Shown: in pieces, positions 52,748 through 61,591 of the stretch
How positions within the stretch are numbered: position 1 is the stretch's first letter
Layout of the letters: every line of letters starts with the position of its first letter
NCBI RefSeq assembly: GCF_014287675.1
Contig: NZ_JACOPQ010000006.1
Location: 186,001 to 250,000, forward strand
Origin: Lawsonibacter faecis
GTDB taxonomy: Bacteria; Bacillota; Clostridia; Oscillospirales; Oscillospiraceae
Reading direction: 5' to 3'
Length of the DNA: 64,000 nt
Made by a program: the position numbers and the translations under genes
Notes under the pieces: model-generated
Databases searched by the model: none
Told to the model about the DNA's origin: nothing
The model's input: the letters and a program-made list of their open reading frames with translations, nothing else

Positions 52748-55144
52748 ATGGACGCACTGTATCTTCACGGCGGCTGCCGCCCTGAGAGCGTGGTCCAGGG
52801 GGAGCGTTACCGCTTTACGCTGCTCACCTCCCGCCTGGTCCGCATCGAGTATTCCCAGGACGGCGTCTTTGAGGACCGGCCCAGCCAGCTCGCAGTCAAC
52901 CGGGCGTTCGACGTTCCCTCCTTCAATGTCCAGGACACCCCCGTCGGCCTGGAGATCCACACGGAGCACCTCAGCCTCTTCTACGACAAGGGCCCCCTCT
53001 CCCCCGGCGGCCTATCCATCAAGGTGCGCAGCGCCTGCCGCGGCATCTACAGCACCTGGCGCTATGGGGAAGCGCTGACGGAAAACCTGGGCGGCACGGC
53101 CCGGACACTGGATCAGGCTGACGGCGCGGTGCCCCTGGAGCCCGGTGTGCAGTCTAGGCTCCAGGGATACAGCGTGCTGGACGACAGCGCGTCCCTGCTC
53201 CTGCTGGAGGACGGCTGGGTGGCGCCCCGCAGGGAGGGGACAGTAGACCTCTACTTCTTCGGGTACGGCTACGCCTACCAGGAGTGCATCCGGGACTTTT
53301 TCCGGCTCAGCGGCAGTACGCCGCTGCTCCCCCGCTATGCGCTGGGGAACTGGTGGAGCCGCTTCCACCCCTACAGCGCGGAGGACTATGAAACCCTCAT
53401 GGACCGCTTTCGGGAGGAGGGGGTCCCCCTCAGCGTGGCGGTTCTGGATATGGACTGGCACATCACAGACGTGGACCCCAGGGACGGGAAGGGCTGGACC
53501 GGCTATACCTGGAACCGGGCGCTCATACCCCGGCCCACAGAATTTTTGGACAGTCTGCACGACCGCGGCCTGAAGGTCACCCTTAACCTGCACCCGGCGG
53601 AGGGCGTACAGCCCCACGAGGAACAGTACGCCGCCGCCGCCCGAGCGCTGGGGCGGGATGCCGAGAAAAGGGCGCCCATCCCCTTCGACTTCTGCGATCC
53701 GGCTTTCGTGCGGACCTACTTCGAGTGCCTGCTCCGCCCGCTGGAGAAAGACGGGGTGGACTTCTGGTGGATCGACTGGCAGCAGGGAGAGGCCGCCCGT
53801 CTGCCGGGGGCGGACCCGCTGTGGCTGCTAAATCATTTTCACTTTTTGGAGAGCGCCGCACAGGGAAAGCGGCCCATGATTTTCTCCCGCTACGCCGGTC
53901 CGGGCAGCCACCGCTACCCGGTGGGCTTCTCCGGGGACAGCGTCATCAGCTGGGCGTCGCTGGACTTTCAGCCCTTCTTCACCGCCACGGCGGCCAACAT
54001 CGGCTACGGCTGGTGGAGCCACGATATCGGCGGGCACTGTGGAGGTAGGAAGGACGAGGAGCTGATGGTCCGCTGGGTGCAGTTCGGGGTGTTCTCGCCC
54101 ATCATGCGCCTGCACAGCACGTCCAATCTCTTCAACGGAAAGGAGCCCTGGAAATTTGGCGAGCCAGCCTGCGGCATCCTCAAGCGCTTCCTGCGCCTGC
54201 GCCACCAGCTTATCCCGTACCTCTATACCCTGAACTGGCGATGCAGCCAGGAGGGCGTGCTCCCGATCAGGCCCATGTATTACGACTGCCCCGACCAGGA
54301 GGCGGCCTACGAGGTGCCCAACCAGTATGCGTTCGGCGAGGAACTGCTCGTCTGCCCCGTCACCGCCCCCGCCGACCCGGATCTGGGGCTGGGCCACACG
54401 GTGGCCTGGCTGCCGGAGCGGCTGTACTTCGACTTCTTTACCGGTATGCGCTACCACGGCTGCCGCAAGCTCAATCTCTACCGTCCGCTGGACCTGATCC
54501 CCGTCTTGGCGCCCGCCGGGGCCATCGTCCCCTTGACAGCGGAGGAGGAGGCCGTCCGGAAGGGGACTGCCCTGCCCGTCCACATGGACGTGAGGATCTT
54601 CGGCGGCAGGAGCGGCAGCTTCGAGCTGTACGAGGACGACGGCGATAGCACCGCCTACCAGTCCGGCGCGTCCGCCGTCACACGCTACGAGTTCCACTGG
54701 GGCAGTGTAGAAAATGCCTCTTTCCAAATCATCCCCGGCCCGGATCCCGCAGACGTTCGGCCACAGAAGCGGCAGCATACACTGGCCTTCGTCGGCGTGA
54801 ACGATATGGACGGGATCGAGGTGGAGGCCGGCGGGGACCCGGTGTCCTTTTCCCACAAGTTCGATCCTGCGCGAAATGCGCTGATTTTGGACCTCTCCCC
54901 CCTGGACAGTGTCAGCACGGTCATCGTGCACTTTCCCGGGCCGCTCGTTCTGGCTAAGAACGCGGTGGACCACCGCATTTTCGAGCTGCTGAACGGGATG
55001 CGGATCGATTACGAGGGAAAGGACCGGATCTATCGCTGCATATCCCACAGCAACGGTGCGGATTATGCATTCTGTGAGCTGCAGACCATGGGTCTGCCCT
55101 CCGGAGTTTTGAACGCCATAGCAGAGATCTTATTTGCGCAGTAG
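52748..55144 (+). CDS. Cytoplasmic GH31 family alpha-glycosidase
   Basis: A 798-residue enzyme starting five bases after the GH13 stop. GH31 features are ALGNWWSRFHPYS, AVLDMDWHITDV, the nucleophile region WWIDWQQGE, the acid/base region GFSGDSVISWASL, and the C-terminal barrel end (YGWWSHDIGGHCGG, LMVRWVQFGVFSPIMRLHS). No signal peptide. GH31 members act on alpha-1,4/1,6-glucosides or xylosides. Together with GH13 it would finish intracellular breakdown. Confidence 0.92.
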   Translation: MDALYLHGGCRPESVVQGERYRFTLLTSRLVRIEYSQDGVFEDRPSQLAVNRAFDVPSFNVQDTPVGLEIHTEHLSLFYDKGPLSPGGLSIKVRSACRGIYSTWRYGEALTENLGGTARTLDQADGAVPLEPGVQSRLQGYSVLDDSASLLLLEDGWVAPRREGTVDLYFFGYGYAYQECIRDFFRLSGSTPLLPRYALGNWWSRFHPYSAEDYETLMDRFREEGVPLSVAVLDMDWHITDVDPRDGKGWTGYTWNRALIPRPTEFLDSLHDRGLKVTLNLHPAEGVQPHEEQYAAAARALGRDAEKRAPIPFDFCDPAFVRTYFECLLRPLEKDGVDFWWIDWQQGEAARLPGADPLWLLNHFHFLESAAQGKRPMIFSRYAGPGSHRYPVGFSGDSVISWASLDFQPFFTATAANIGYGWWSHDIGGHCGGRKDEELMVRWVQFGVFSPIMRLHSTSNLFNGKEPWKFGEPACGILKRFLRLRHQLIPYLYTLNWRCSQEGVLPIRPMYYDCPDQEAAYEVPNQYAFGEELLVCPVTAPADPDLGLGHTVAWLPERLYFDFFTGMRYHGCRKLNLYRPLDLIPVLAPAGAIVPLTAEEEAVRKGTALPVHMDVRIFGGRSGSFELYEDDGDSTAYQSGASAVTRYEFHWGSVENASFQIIPGPDPADVRPQKRQHTLAFVGVNDMDGIEVEAGGDPVSFSHKFDPARNALILDLSPLDSVSTVIVHFPGPLVLAKNAVDHRIFELLNGMRIDYEGKDRIYRCISHSNGADYAFCELQTMGLPSGVLNAIAEILFAQ

Positions 55145-55212
55145 GGGGAGTGATGTAAGCGCAGCATTGATCAGAACGAGCATAAAAATTTAATTAAGAG
55201 AGGAAAGGACTT

Positions 55213-57867
55213 ATGAAAAAGAAAACATTGATTTCTCGCAAAGTCATCGCGTCCTGTCTGACCCTCGTCATGCTCTTTGCCCTTGTTCCAGCAGCTTCTG
55301 CACGTGACAGCGAAAGCACACGGATGGGGACGTCGCTCTATCCTCTCTATTGGACGGCCTACGAACCCTGCTTCACCGCCGATGCGCCACTCGACGAGGC
55401 GCGTTGGAAGGCCAATATAGATTGGGTCGCTGAAAATCTGCTCCCTGCCGGTTACACCATGGTCACCACCGACGGCTGGCTGGGCGGATCGACTCAAACA
55501 ACGGAAAACGGCTATCTTTTTAAATATAACGACAACTGGGAGCACGATTGGCAGTATTGGGCGGACTATTGCCGATCCAAGGGCCTTGATATGGGGGTAT
55601 ACTATAATCCCCTCTGGATCATCGACTCTGTCCGCGATGACCCATCCAAAACGGTTATTGGAACTAATATTCCCATACAGGATATCTACACAGCCGGTTT
55701 TGCCGATGTCACCAAGACAGGCGCCAAGGAGTATATCCAGGGCTATGTCAAATACTTCAAGGATATGGGCGTCCGCTTCCTGCGTGTGGATTTCCTCTGC
55801 TGGTATGAGACCGGCGCCGGTTCCGGCGGGGCGCCCGTAGGGGTTCCGGCCTGGGGCAGCGAGAACTACGCCAAAGCACTCAGGTGGATCACAGAGGCCG
55901 CTGGCGACGATATGGAAGTCAGCCTGGTCATGCCGAACTCTCTTAACCACGCCGCCAACGAGGTGCTGTATGGCGACTTGATGCGGGTAGATACCGACAC
56001 CACCAATGGCGACTGGACCTGGTTGAACAAGGGCAGCTTTGGCGACGAGCGCCAGACCTGGAACGACCGATTCTGTCAATGGGCGAACCCTTTCCAGGGA
56101 CTCACAGGCTTCTCTGATATCGGCGGGCGTGGAAACCTGACGCTGGACGGAGATTTTCTGCGGATCCAAAATTTTACTGGTCCCTATGCAGACAACGAGA
56201 AGCGCTCTGCCATCTCACTCTTTACCATGGCGGGTTCCCCCCTTGCGGTGGCCAGCCAATATGATACTATCGGTAACAATCTTTCCTATCTCACCAACCC
56301 CGAGATCCTTGCACTTAAAAAAGACGGCTTCGTCGGCAAGCCCGTCTACTACAACGGCAACCCCTTTGAGCCCTCCTACAGCGGCGGGCCGGACACCGGC
56401 AGCCGCGATTCCGAGCGTTGGATCGGCCAGACCTCCCGCGGCGACTGGGTGGTAGCCCTCTTCAACCGTTCGGATGCCACCGTGACCAAGTCCATTGATT
56501 TTGCGCAGCTCCTGGGGCTTACCAACGGCGGCTCCGTCCACGATGTCTGGAATCACACCAATCTTGGTTCCATGTCAAGCTATACGGTCAGCCTGGCTCC
56601 CCATGATGTGAGCATGATCACCATCACTCCCGACCGGCGGGACACTACCGCCGTGCGCTACGAGGCTGAGGCAGCCTCCTTCCGAAACGGTGCGCACTTC
56701 AACAACGACCACACCGGACAGTCCGGCAACGGATTTGTAGATCAGCTTAGCGGCGAACACGCCGGGGCCAACGTGCTTTTTGGCGTCAACGCCGACTATG
56801 CGGGAATTTATCAAGTAACTGTCCGCTACGCCAACGCCACGGGTGCAGTCAGCACAGGGAGCGTTGATGTCCGCGGGATAGACGGGCAGATATACTCTAC
56901 CAGTTCCCTCGCCATGCCCAACATGACCACATGGGATGATTGGGGAAGCGTGACGGTTGATCTGTCTCTGCATCAAGGGATAAATCTTATTACTGTCACC
57001 AGAGGCGCAGAGGATACCGGTGCATTCAATTTGGACTGCATTGACGTTCAGGCCGCCAAGCTGGTCAACTCCGGCTTCGAGAAAGGGGATTTGACCGGTT
57101 GGACTGCTACTGGCACCAACTGCGGTGTAGACTCAAGCGATATGTACAGCGGCAGCTACAAATGCTATTTCTGGTCCGATTCGGCATTTCAGCAAAAAAT
57201 CGATCAGACCCTCACGCTGCCAAACGGAACCTACCTGGTCTCCGCCGCAGTCAAGCAGTATAGCGGTACCCCGGAGATCTGCCGGATGGAGTTGAGCGGA
57301 TTCGGCGGCTCGGTGCAATATACAGAGATCCCCCACGGCAATTCTTATGCTCGGATCTATGACATGGTCAGCGTTACAAGCGGATCCCTCAACATCGCTT
57401 TTTACGAGCAGGCAAGCGGAAGCGCCAATCTTCAAATCGATGACGTTAAGATCCTCCCCTGTGGAGATGTACAAAATTTTGGCTTTGAAACTGGAGATCT
57501 GACCGGTTGGATCGCAACCGGCAGCAGCGCCGGCGTGGACGGGAGCGACGTCTATCAGGGCAATTATAAATGCTACTTCTGGAACGACACACAGTTCACG
57601 CAGAAGCTGGAACAGACGGTCACCGGTCTTCAAAATGGTACGCATGTCGTGACTGCATGGGTAAAGCAGGACTCTGGCGATCCTTCCGTTTGCCAGATGG
57701 AACTGTCCGACTACGGCGGAAGCACCGTCTATAGCAGAGTCCCACACAGCACGGAGTATATGCAGATCTCCGGAACTGTTTATGTGACAAACGGCAGAAT
57801 CAAAATCACGTTCCTGGAGGAAGGCAACGGCTGTAATCTTCAAATCGATTGCATCGCAGTACAGTAG
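55213..57867 (+). CDS. Secreted GH27-like glycosidase with carbohydrate-binding modules
   Basis: An 884-residue exported enzyme. The signal peptide (KVIASCLTLVMLFALVPAASA) is followed by a barrel resembling GH27/GH36 clan-D enzymes (alpha-galactosidase, isomalto-dextranase). Putative catalytic aspartates lie in GVRFLRVDFLCWYE and DLMRVDTDTT. A CBM6/35-like module (VRYEAEAASFRNGAHFNNDH) spans about 478-615. Two tandem homologous modules end the protein (GFEKGDLTGWTATGTNCGVD and GFETGDLTGWIATGSSAGVD), about 130 residues each. The ATG follows GAGAGGAAAGG. It is the only secreted hydrolase of module 2 and would make the oligosaccharides for the importer. Confidence 0.85.
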   Translation: MKKKTLISRKVIASCLTLVMLFALVPAASARDSESTRMGTSLYPLYWTAYEPCFTADAPLDEARWKANIDWVAENLLPAGYTMVTTDGWLGGSTQTTENGYLFKYNDNWEHDWQYWADYCRSKGLDMGVYYNPLWIIDSVRDDPSKTVIGTNIPIQDIYTAGFADVTKTGAKEYIQGYVKYFKDMGVRFLRVDFLCWYETGAGSGGAPVGVPAWGSENYAKALRWITEAAGDDMEVSLVMPNSLNHAANEVLYGDLMRVDTDTTNGDWTWLNKGSFGDERQTWNDRFCQWANPFQGLTGFSDIGGRGNLTLDGDFLRIQNFTGPYADNEKRSAISLFTMAGSPLAVASQYDTIGNNLSYLTNPEILALKKDGFVGKPVYYNGNPFEPSYSGGPDTGSRDSERWIGQTSRGDWVVALFNRSDATVTKSIDFAQLLGLTNGGSVHDVWNHTNLGSMSSYTVSLAPHDVSMITITPDRRDTTAVRYEAEAASFRNGAHFNNDHTGQSGNGFVDQLSGEHAGANVLFGVNADYAGIYQVTVRYANATGAVSTGSVDVRGIDGQIYSTSSLAMPNMTTWDDWGSVTVDLSLHQGINLITVTRGAEDTGAFNLDCIDVQAAKLVNSGFEKGDLTGWTATGTNCGVDSSDMYSGSYKCYFWSDSAFQQKIDQTLTLPNGTYLVSAAVKQYSGTPEICRMELSGFGGSVQYTEIPHGNSYARIYDMVSVTSGSLNIAFYEQASGSANLQIDDVKILPCGDVQNFGFETGDLTGWIATGSSAGVDGSDVYQGNYKCYFWNDTQFTQKLEQTVTGLQNGTHVVTAWVKQDSGDPSVCQMELSDYGGSTVYSRVPHSTEYMQISGTVYVTNGRIKITFLEEGNGCNLQIDCIAVQ

Positions 57868-57929
57868 CCGACGCAGGATCTTCTTTGACCTACTTAGGAG
57901 CGGTTGCCTCATAACCGGATCACACAGCT

Positions 57930-57963
57930 GCGGAGGCCACTCGATTTGTGGTCTCCGCTTTTT
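57930..57963 (+). terminator. Terminator of the module 2 operon
   Basis: Stem GCGGAGGCCAC / GTGGTCTCCGC followed by TTTTT. The 57868-58163 gap holds only this and about 200 bp without recognised content before repeat copy 3. Confidence 0.88.
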
Positions 57964-58163
57964 AAATCCTGGGAAGGACGTATTTCCCAACCTAGTCGGA
58001 ATCGAGTGGGACCCGATTGCGGCCGGCGGCGGGACCGTCCCCCCTTAGGGCATGCCGTACCGCGCTTACTACAGTCTATATCGACAATGGGACGCATCAT
58101 TCAGCGTAATGTAAATTGACCGCATAGCCCTAGTCTCGACAAGTTTTTACAAGATTATCTGTA

Positions 58164-58330
58164 GTTCGACTCCCCGCTGGGTCACCAACATTGTGTACCA
58201 ATTTAGATGCCGACTGGGGAAACCCAGTCGGCATCAGGCTTTGCGGGGTTTTTATACCCCCAAATCTCACCTTTTTTTCAATAGATATTTTTACCCCGTT
58301 TTGGGGCAAAACAGGACTCGAACTCTCACA
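58164..58330 (+). repeat. 167-bp direct repeat, copy 3 (truncated tRNA-Lys 3' end)
   Basis: Starts GTTCGACTCC like copy 2 and keeps CACCA at the tRNA end. It shows six substitutions against copy 1. A 16-bp hairpin (GAAGAGGCGGTCACTT / AAGTGGCCGCCTCTTC, 58347-58384) follows at 17 bp. The next repeat copy, if any, lies beyond the window. Confidence 0.92.
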
Positions 58331-58503
58331 ACCTACAGTAATGCTAGAAGAGGCGGTCACTTTATAAGAAGTGGCCGCCTCTTCCTATATCGAAAAAATC
58401 AAAATCTGTACCGTAGACAGATCCTGACATCACCTTTTACTTAGGCGGGGGATAAACATGTAGCAGAAAATATAGGATCGATCCATATAAGTACTTCTTC
58501 TAA

Positions 58504-58914
58504 TTATGGCAGCTGATCATACTCCTCGCCGCTGACCGGCTCACACCACTCGTTTGTTGCACCCTCACCGGGCACCTCCACGGCAAGATGGACAAACCAG
58601 CTGTCCTTGGCCGCGCCGTGCCAGTGCTTAATACCGGCGGGGATATGGACCACGTCGCCGGGATGGAGTTCCCGGGCTTCCCGGCCCCACTCCTGATACC
58701 AGCCTCGACCGGAGGTACACAGCAGGATCTGCCCGCCGCCGCTGGTGGCACGATGGATGTGCCAGTTGTTCCGGCACTTGGGTTCAAAGGTTACGTTTCC
58801 GATGACCACGCCCTCGGTGGAGAGCATGTTCAGATAGCTGCGTCCAACAAAAAACTCTGCATAGCTGTCGTTTTCCGGGCCTCTCTCAAAAATAGTATCT
58901 ACTGCTTTTGACAC
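58504..58914 (-). CDS. Cupin domain protein
   Basis: A 136-residue single-domain cupin. Metal-site histidines are in NWHIHRATSGGGQILL and the second motif is LHPGDVVHIPAGIKHWHGA. Similar proteins accompany aldo/keto reductases and carboxymuconolactone-decarboxylase-like proteins, but the function is unsettled. The start is GTG at 58914, seven to nine bases after AAGGAGG. A MerR-type operator lies 270 bp upstream, on the same strand. Confidence 0.85.
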   Translation of the reverse strand: MSKAVDTIFERGPENDSYAEFFVGRSYLNMLSTEGVVIGNVTFEPKCRNNWHIHRATSGGGQILLCTSGRGWYQEWGREARELHPGDVVHIPAGIKHWHGAAKDSWFVHLAVEVPGEGATNEWCEPVSGEEYDQLP

Positions 58915-59184
58915 TTCTTGTTCCTCCTTCGTGCGGCGGTGCTGCCGCTCTTTACTATCAGCCCCTGCTCATACTTTTCGGTTTTGTTGTTTTGAGTTGG
59001 TCCGAAACGCCCACATCTCCGCCATGGCTGACTTCTGTAGCCGTCATCAATAGACCTGTCTCGTTAAGCTGTGCATCACTATACAACATCCCTTGCCCCT
59101 TCTTCCGCCTGGCCCCCAGCAATGGATAAGCCTTTCTCCACGCGCCCCCCGACAGTTCCGGCCCCCCTTTCATTGTTGATTAAC
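58915..59184. other. Leader region of the cupin gene, no supported gene
   Basis: Short frames exist on both strands (for example 58958-59173 minus), but they lack convincing ribosome binding sites and I recognise no protein. The stretch probably forms a long 5' leader for the cupin transcript. Confidence 0.4.
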
Positions 59185-59213
59185 CTTAGCACTTGGAGTG
59201 CGCTCTAAGTCAA
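59185..59213 (-). promoter_or_regulatory. MerR-type promoter-operator
   Basis: An imperfect dyad CTTAG...CTAAG (59185-59209) with inner GCACTTGGAGTGCG sits immediately after TTGACT (59208-59213) on the minus strand. The dyad spans an over-long -35/-10 spacer, as in MerR-activated promoters of the AdhR/NmlR type. No MerR gene is adjacent, so the activator acts from elsewhere. Confidence 0.65.
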
Positions 59214-59324
59214 CCCCTATCAAAAAATTTTTATGTTTTGGCAGATGGCTGGCGGTTGAGAAACAATGTGCCGCCATGTATAATGGCCTCATAGCGAATG
59301 CGTGATGTTAGGGGGGGAGGAACG

Positions 59325-60029
59325 GTGAAAGTTGCGCTAGTGGATGACGACCAGAGATTTCTGACCCTCCAGCAGGAGTATGTAGAGCGGTTTTCACGGG
59401 AGGAAGGCGTTCCCTGCAATGCGATCTCTTTTACCAGCGGTTTTCAGTTGATGGACGGATATACCGGAACCTATGACGCAGTCTTCCTGGACATTGAGAT
59501 GCCGGGTATGAACGGTCTGGAAACAGCCCAGATGCTACGGACGGCGGACCAGAGTGTCTGTATCGTCTTTGTGACCAACATGGCCCAATACGCAATCAGG
59601 GGTTATGCAGTCAACGCCCTAGATTTTGTGGTAAAGCCCATTGAGTATTTTACCTTTGCTGACAAATTGAAAAAGGTCCTGCGGTACCGTAGCCTCCGCC
59701 CCGAGCGCGAGGCGTTGCTCAGCCGGGAGGGAGGGCTTGTCCGGGTGCCCTACTCCCAGATTTACTACCTGGAAAAGGATAAAAACTATCTGATCTATCA
59801 CACACAGCAGGGGGCATTCCGGGAGCGCGGTACTGTTCTGGAGAAGGAACCCGACTTTCTGGACTGCGGATTTGCCAGGTGCACCAGCGGTTGTCTTGTT
59901 AACCTTCAGCACGTGCGGAAGACCAGCCGGGATACTGTCCTGGTGGGAGAGGACACACTGCCCCTCAGCCGTCAGCACCGAAAGCCCTTTGTAGACAGCC
60001 TGATGAAATACCTGGGGGGTGCGCTCTGA
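59325..60029 (+). CDS. LytTR family response regulator
   Basis: A 234-residue regulator. The receiver (VKVALVDDDQRFLTLQQEY, phospho-Asp in AVFLDIEMPGMNG, then ALDFVVKPI) is followed by a LytTR DNA-binding domain (VPYSQIYYLEKDKNYLIYH, CHQSHLVN-like CTSGCLVNLQHV, LPLSRQHRKPF). The start is GTG 59325 after GGGGGGGAGG. Its stop overlaps the kinase start (TGATG). Targets probably include the adjacent glycosidase, but no LytTR repeat was identified. Confidence 0.92.
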   Translation: MKVALVDDDQRFLTLQQEYVERFSREEGVPCNAISFTSGFQLMDGYTGTYDAVFLDIEMPGMNGLETAQMLRTADQSVCIVFVTNMAQYAIRGYAVNALDFVVKPIEYFTFADKLKKVLRYRSLRPEREALLSREGGLVRVPYSQIYYLEKDKNYLIYHTQQGAFRERGTVLEKEPDFLDCGFARCTSGCLVNLQHVRKTSRDTVLVGEDTLPLSRQHRKPFVDSLMKYLGGAL

Positions 60030-61333
60030 TGGGAAATTACATTTACTCCTATTTCGTTCATTTCTCTGTTCAGCTCTTCATTGCAGTAGGGTTCTTCGCC
60101 TGTGTCCTTCCCCGGCGCAGGTATTTCTGGGCTAGGCTACTGTCTATGCTGGTGGTTTACTTTACTGCTGGATACGGCTACATCAAACTGGTCAACCTGA
60201 TTCCCGACCCATTCTATCCCCTGTCCATCTTCTACTATCTTATCCTGTTCGGTGTAGCCTTGGTGATGATATACGGCTGCTTTACGGCGCAGCTCCGAGA
60301 AGTTCTGTTCGTGGGCACAGCCGGCTACGCCGTCCAGCACATGACCTACGCCGCCGTGGCCGCTCTGAAATATTTTGTACGCCGGTTCTGGGGTGCGGAC
60401 ATCATACCAAAGGCGGTGGATGAGGTCGTCCTCAATTTGCTCGTGTATGTGCTCGTGGGATATGCCTGTTACCGGCTTCTGGCCAGGCCCAACACGGAGC
60501 GCGGGGAACTAAAGCGGGCTGACCCGCGGATGGTCGGCCTCTCCCTGGCGGTGCTGCTCAGCAGCGTGGTCTTTTCGGTCTTTCTCGACTTTCAAACCAG
60601 CTCCACCACCCTTATCATCTGTCGCCTGTATGGCGTCATAGCCTGTGCGCTGGGGCTGTTCATGCAGTTCAACATCTCCCGGGGAAACCAGCTGGAGCAC
60701 GACAATGAGATGCTGGAATACATGCTCCATCTGGAAAAACAACAGCACGAAATGGCTCGGGAGAACATCGACATTATCAACATCAAGTGTCATGACCTGA
60801 AATACCAGATCGCCGCCTTGGAGAATATGGACAGCCGGGATCAGCGCCGGAAGTCCATTGAGGAGCTGGAGCGCTCTGTTATGATCTACGACAGTTTGAT
60901 CCAGTCCGGCAACGATGCCTTTGATTTGATATTGACGGAGAAAAGCCTCATCTGCAAGAAATATCGTATTAAATTCAGCTATATTGTGGACGGGGAAAAG
61001 CTGAATTTCATGGAGGCGTCGGACATCTGCTCCCTTTTTGGAAACGCTCTAGACAACGCCATCGAAAGCGTCATCCCTGCGGCAGAGGAGCGGCGCATCA
61101 TCAGCCTGCGGGTAACTTCCGAGGGGGAGATGCTCCTTATTCATCTGGAAAACTACTGTACCCAGCCCCCGTCTTTTGAGGATGGATTGCCTGTGACTAC
61201 TAAGGAGGACAAGGAATTCCACGGTTTCGGCACCAGAAGCATTCGGTATATTATCGGTCGTTACGGCGGTGACGTTAGTATGAGCGTGTCCGAGGATCGG
61301 TTCAGTCTGGATATCCTGTTCAGCCTTAGCTGA
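60029..61333 (+). CDS. AgrC-like GHKL sensor histidine kinase
   Basis: A 434-residue membrane kinase. About six helices fill residues 1-215 (LFIAVGFFACVLPRRRYF, LILFGVALVMIYGC), followed by a dimerisation helix (EYMLHLEKQQHEMARENIDI) with the phospho-acceptor in NIKCHDLKYQI, and a GHKL ATPase (FGNALDNAIES, GFGTRSIRYII). It pairs with the LytTR regulator. No AgrB or AgrD gene is in view, so the signal need not be an autoinducing peptide. Confidence 0.92.
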   Translation: MGNYIYSYFVHFSVQLFIAVGFFACVLPRRRYFWARLLSMLVVYFTAGYGYIKLVNLIPDPFYPLSIFYYLILFGVALVMIYGCFTAQLREVLFVGTAGYAVQHMTYAAVAALKYFVRRFWGADIIPKAVDEVVLNLLVYVLVGYACYRLLARPNTERGELKRADPRMVGLSLAVLLSSVVFSVFLDFQTSSTTLIICRLYGVIACALGLFMQFNISRGNQLEHDNEMLEYMLHLEKQQHEMARENIDIINIKCHDLKYQIAALENMDSRDQRRKSIEELERSVMIYDSLIQSGNDAFDLILTEKSLICKKYRIKFSYIVDGEKLNFMEASDICSLFGNALDNAIESVIPAAEERRIISLRVTSEGEMLLIHLENYCTQPPSFEDGLPVTTKEDKEFHGFGTRSIRYIIGRYGGDVSMSVSEDRFSLDILFSLS

Positions 61334-61397
61334 GTGTCCGCTCTCTTGCATCCATTCATCTCGTCAAAAACAGTTCTCAATTTTTATACAATCTGCC

Positions 61398-61428
61398 AAA
61401 AGGGCCGGCCCAGTGGGCCGGCCCTTTT
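61398..61428 (+). terminator. Terminator of the two-component operon
   Basis: A perfect 14-bp stem AAAAGGGCCGGCCC / GGGCCGGCCCTTTT with loop AGT. The remaining gap to 61591 holds no recognised element. Confidence 0.9.
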
Positions 61429-61591
61429 ACCAAATATACCTCCAGGCGAACCGATTTTACCAATAGTGTCCGGGCACGGTATTCATGTGTTACGATCCTC
61501 CTGAACTCAGGGCAGGATTCCAGCAAGTGGGTACAAGTCACTGGGGCCCTCCCCTCCCACACAGCAGTTATCATTTGAAGGAGGAAATGAA

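Noticed and set aside
58130..58360. 76-codon minus-strand frame across repeat copy 3
   Set aside because: The same frame recurs across copy 2 because the DNA repeats, not because a protein is conserved; it lies over tRNA-derived sequence and the terminator hairpin.
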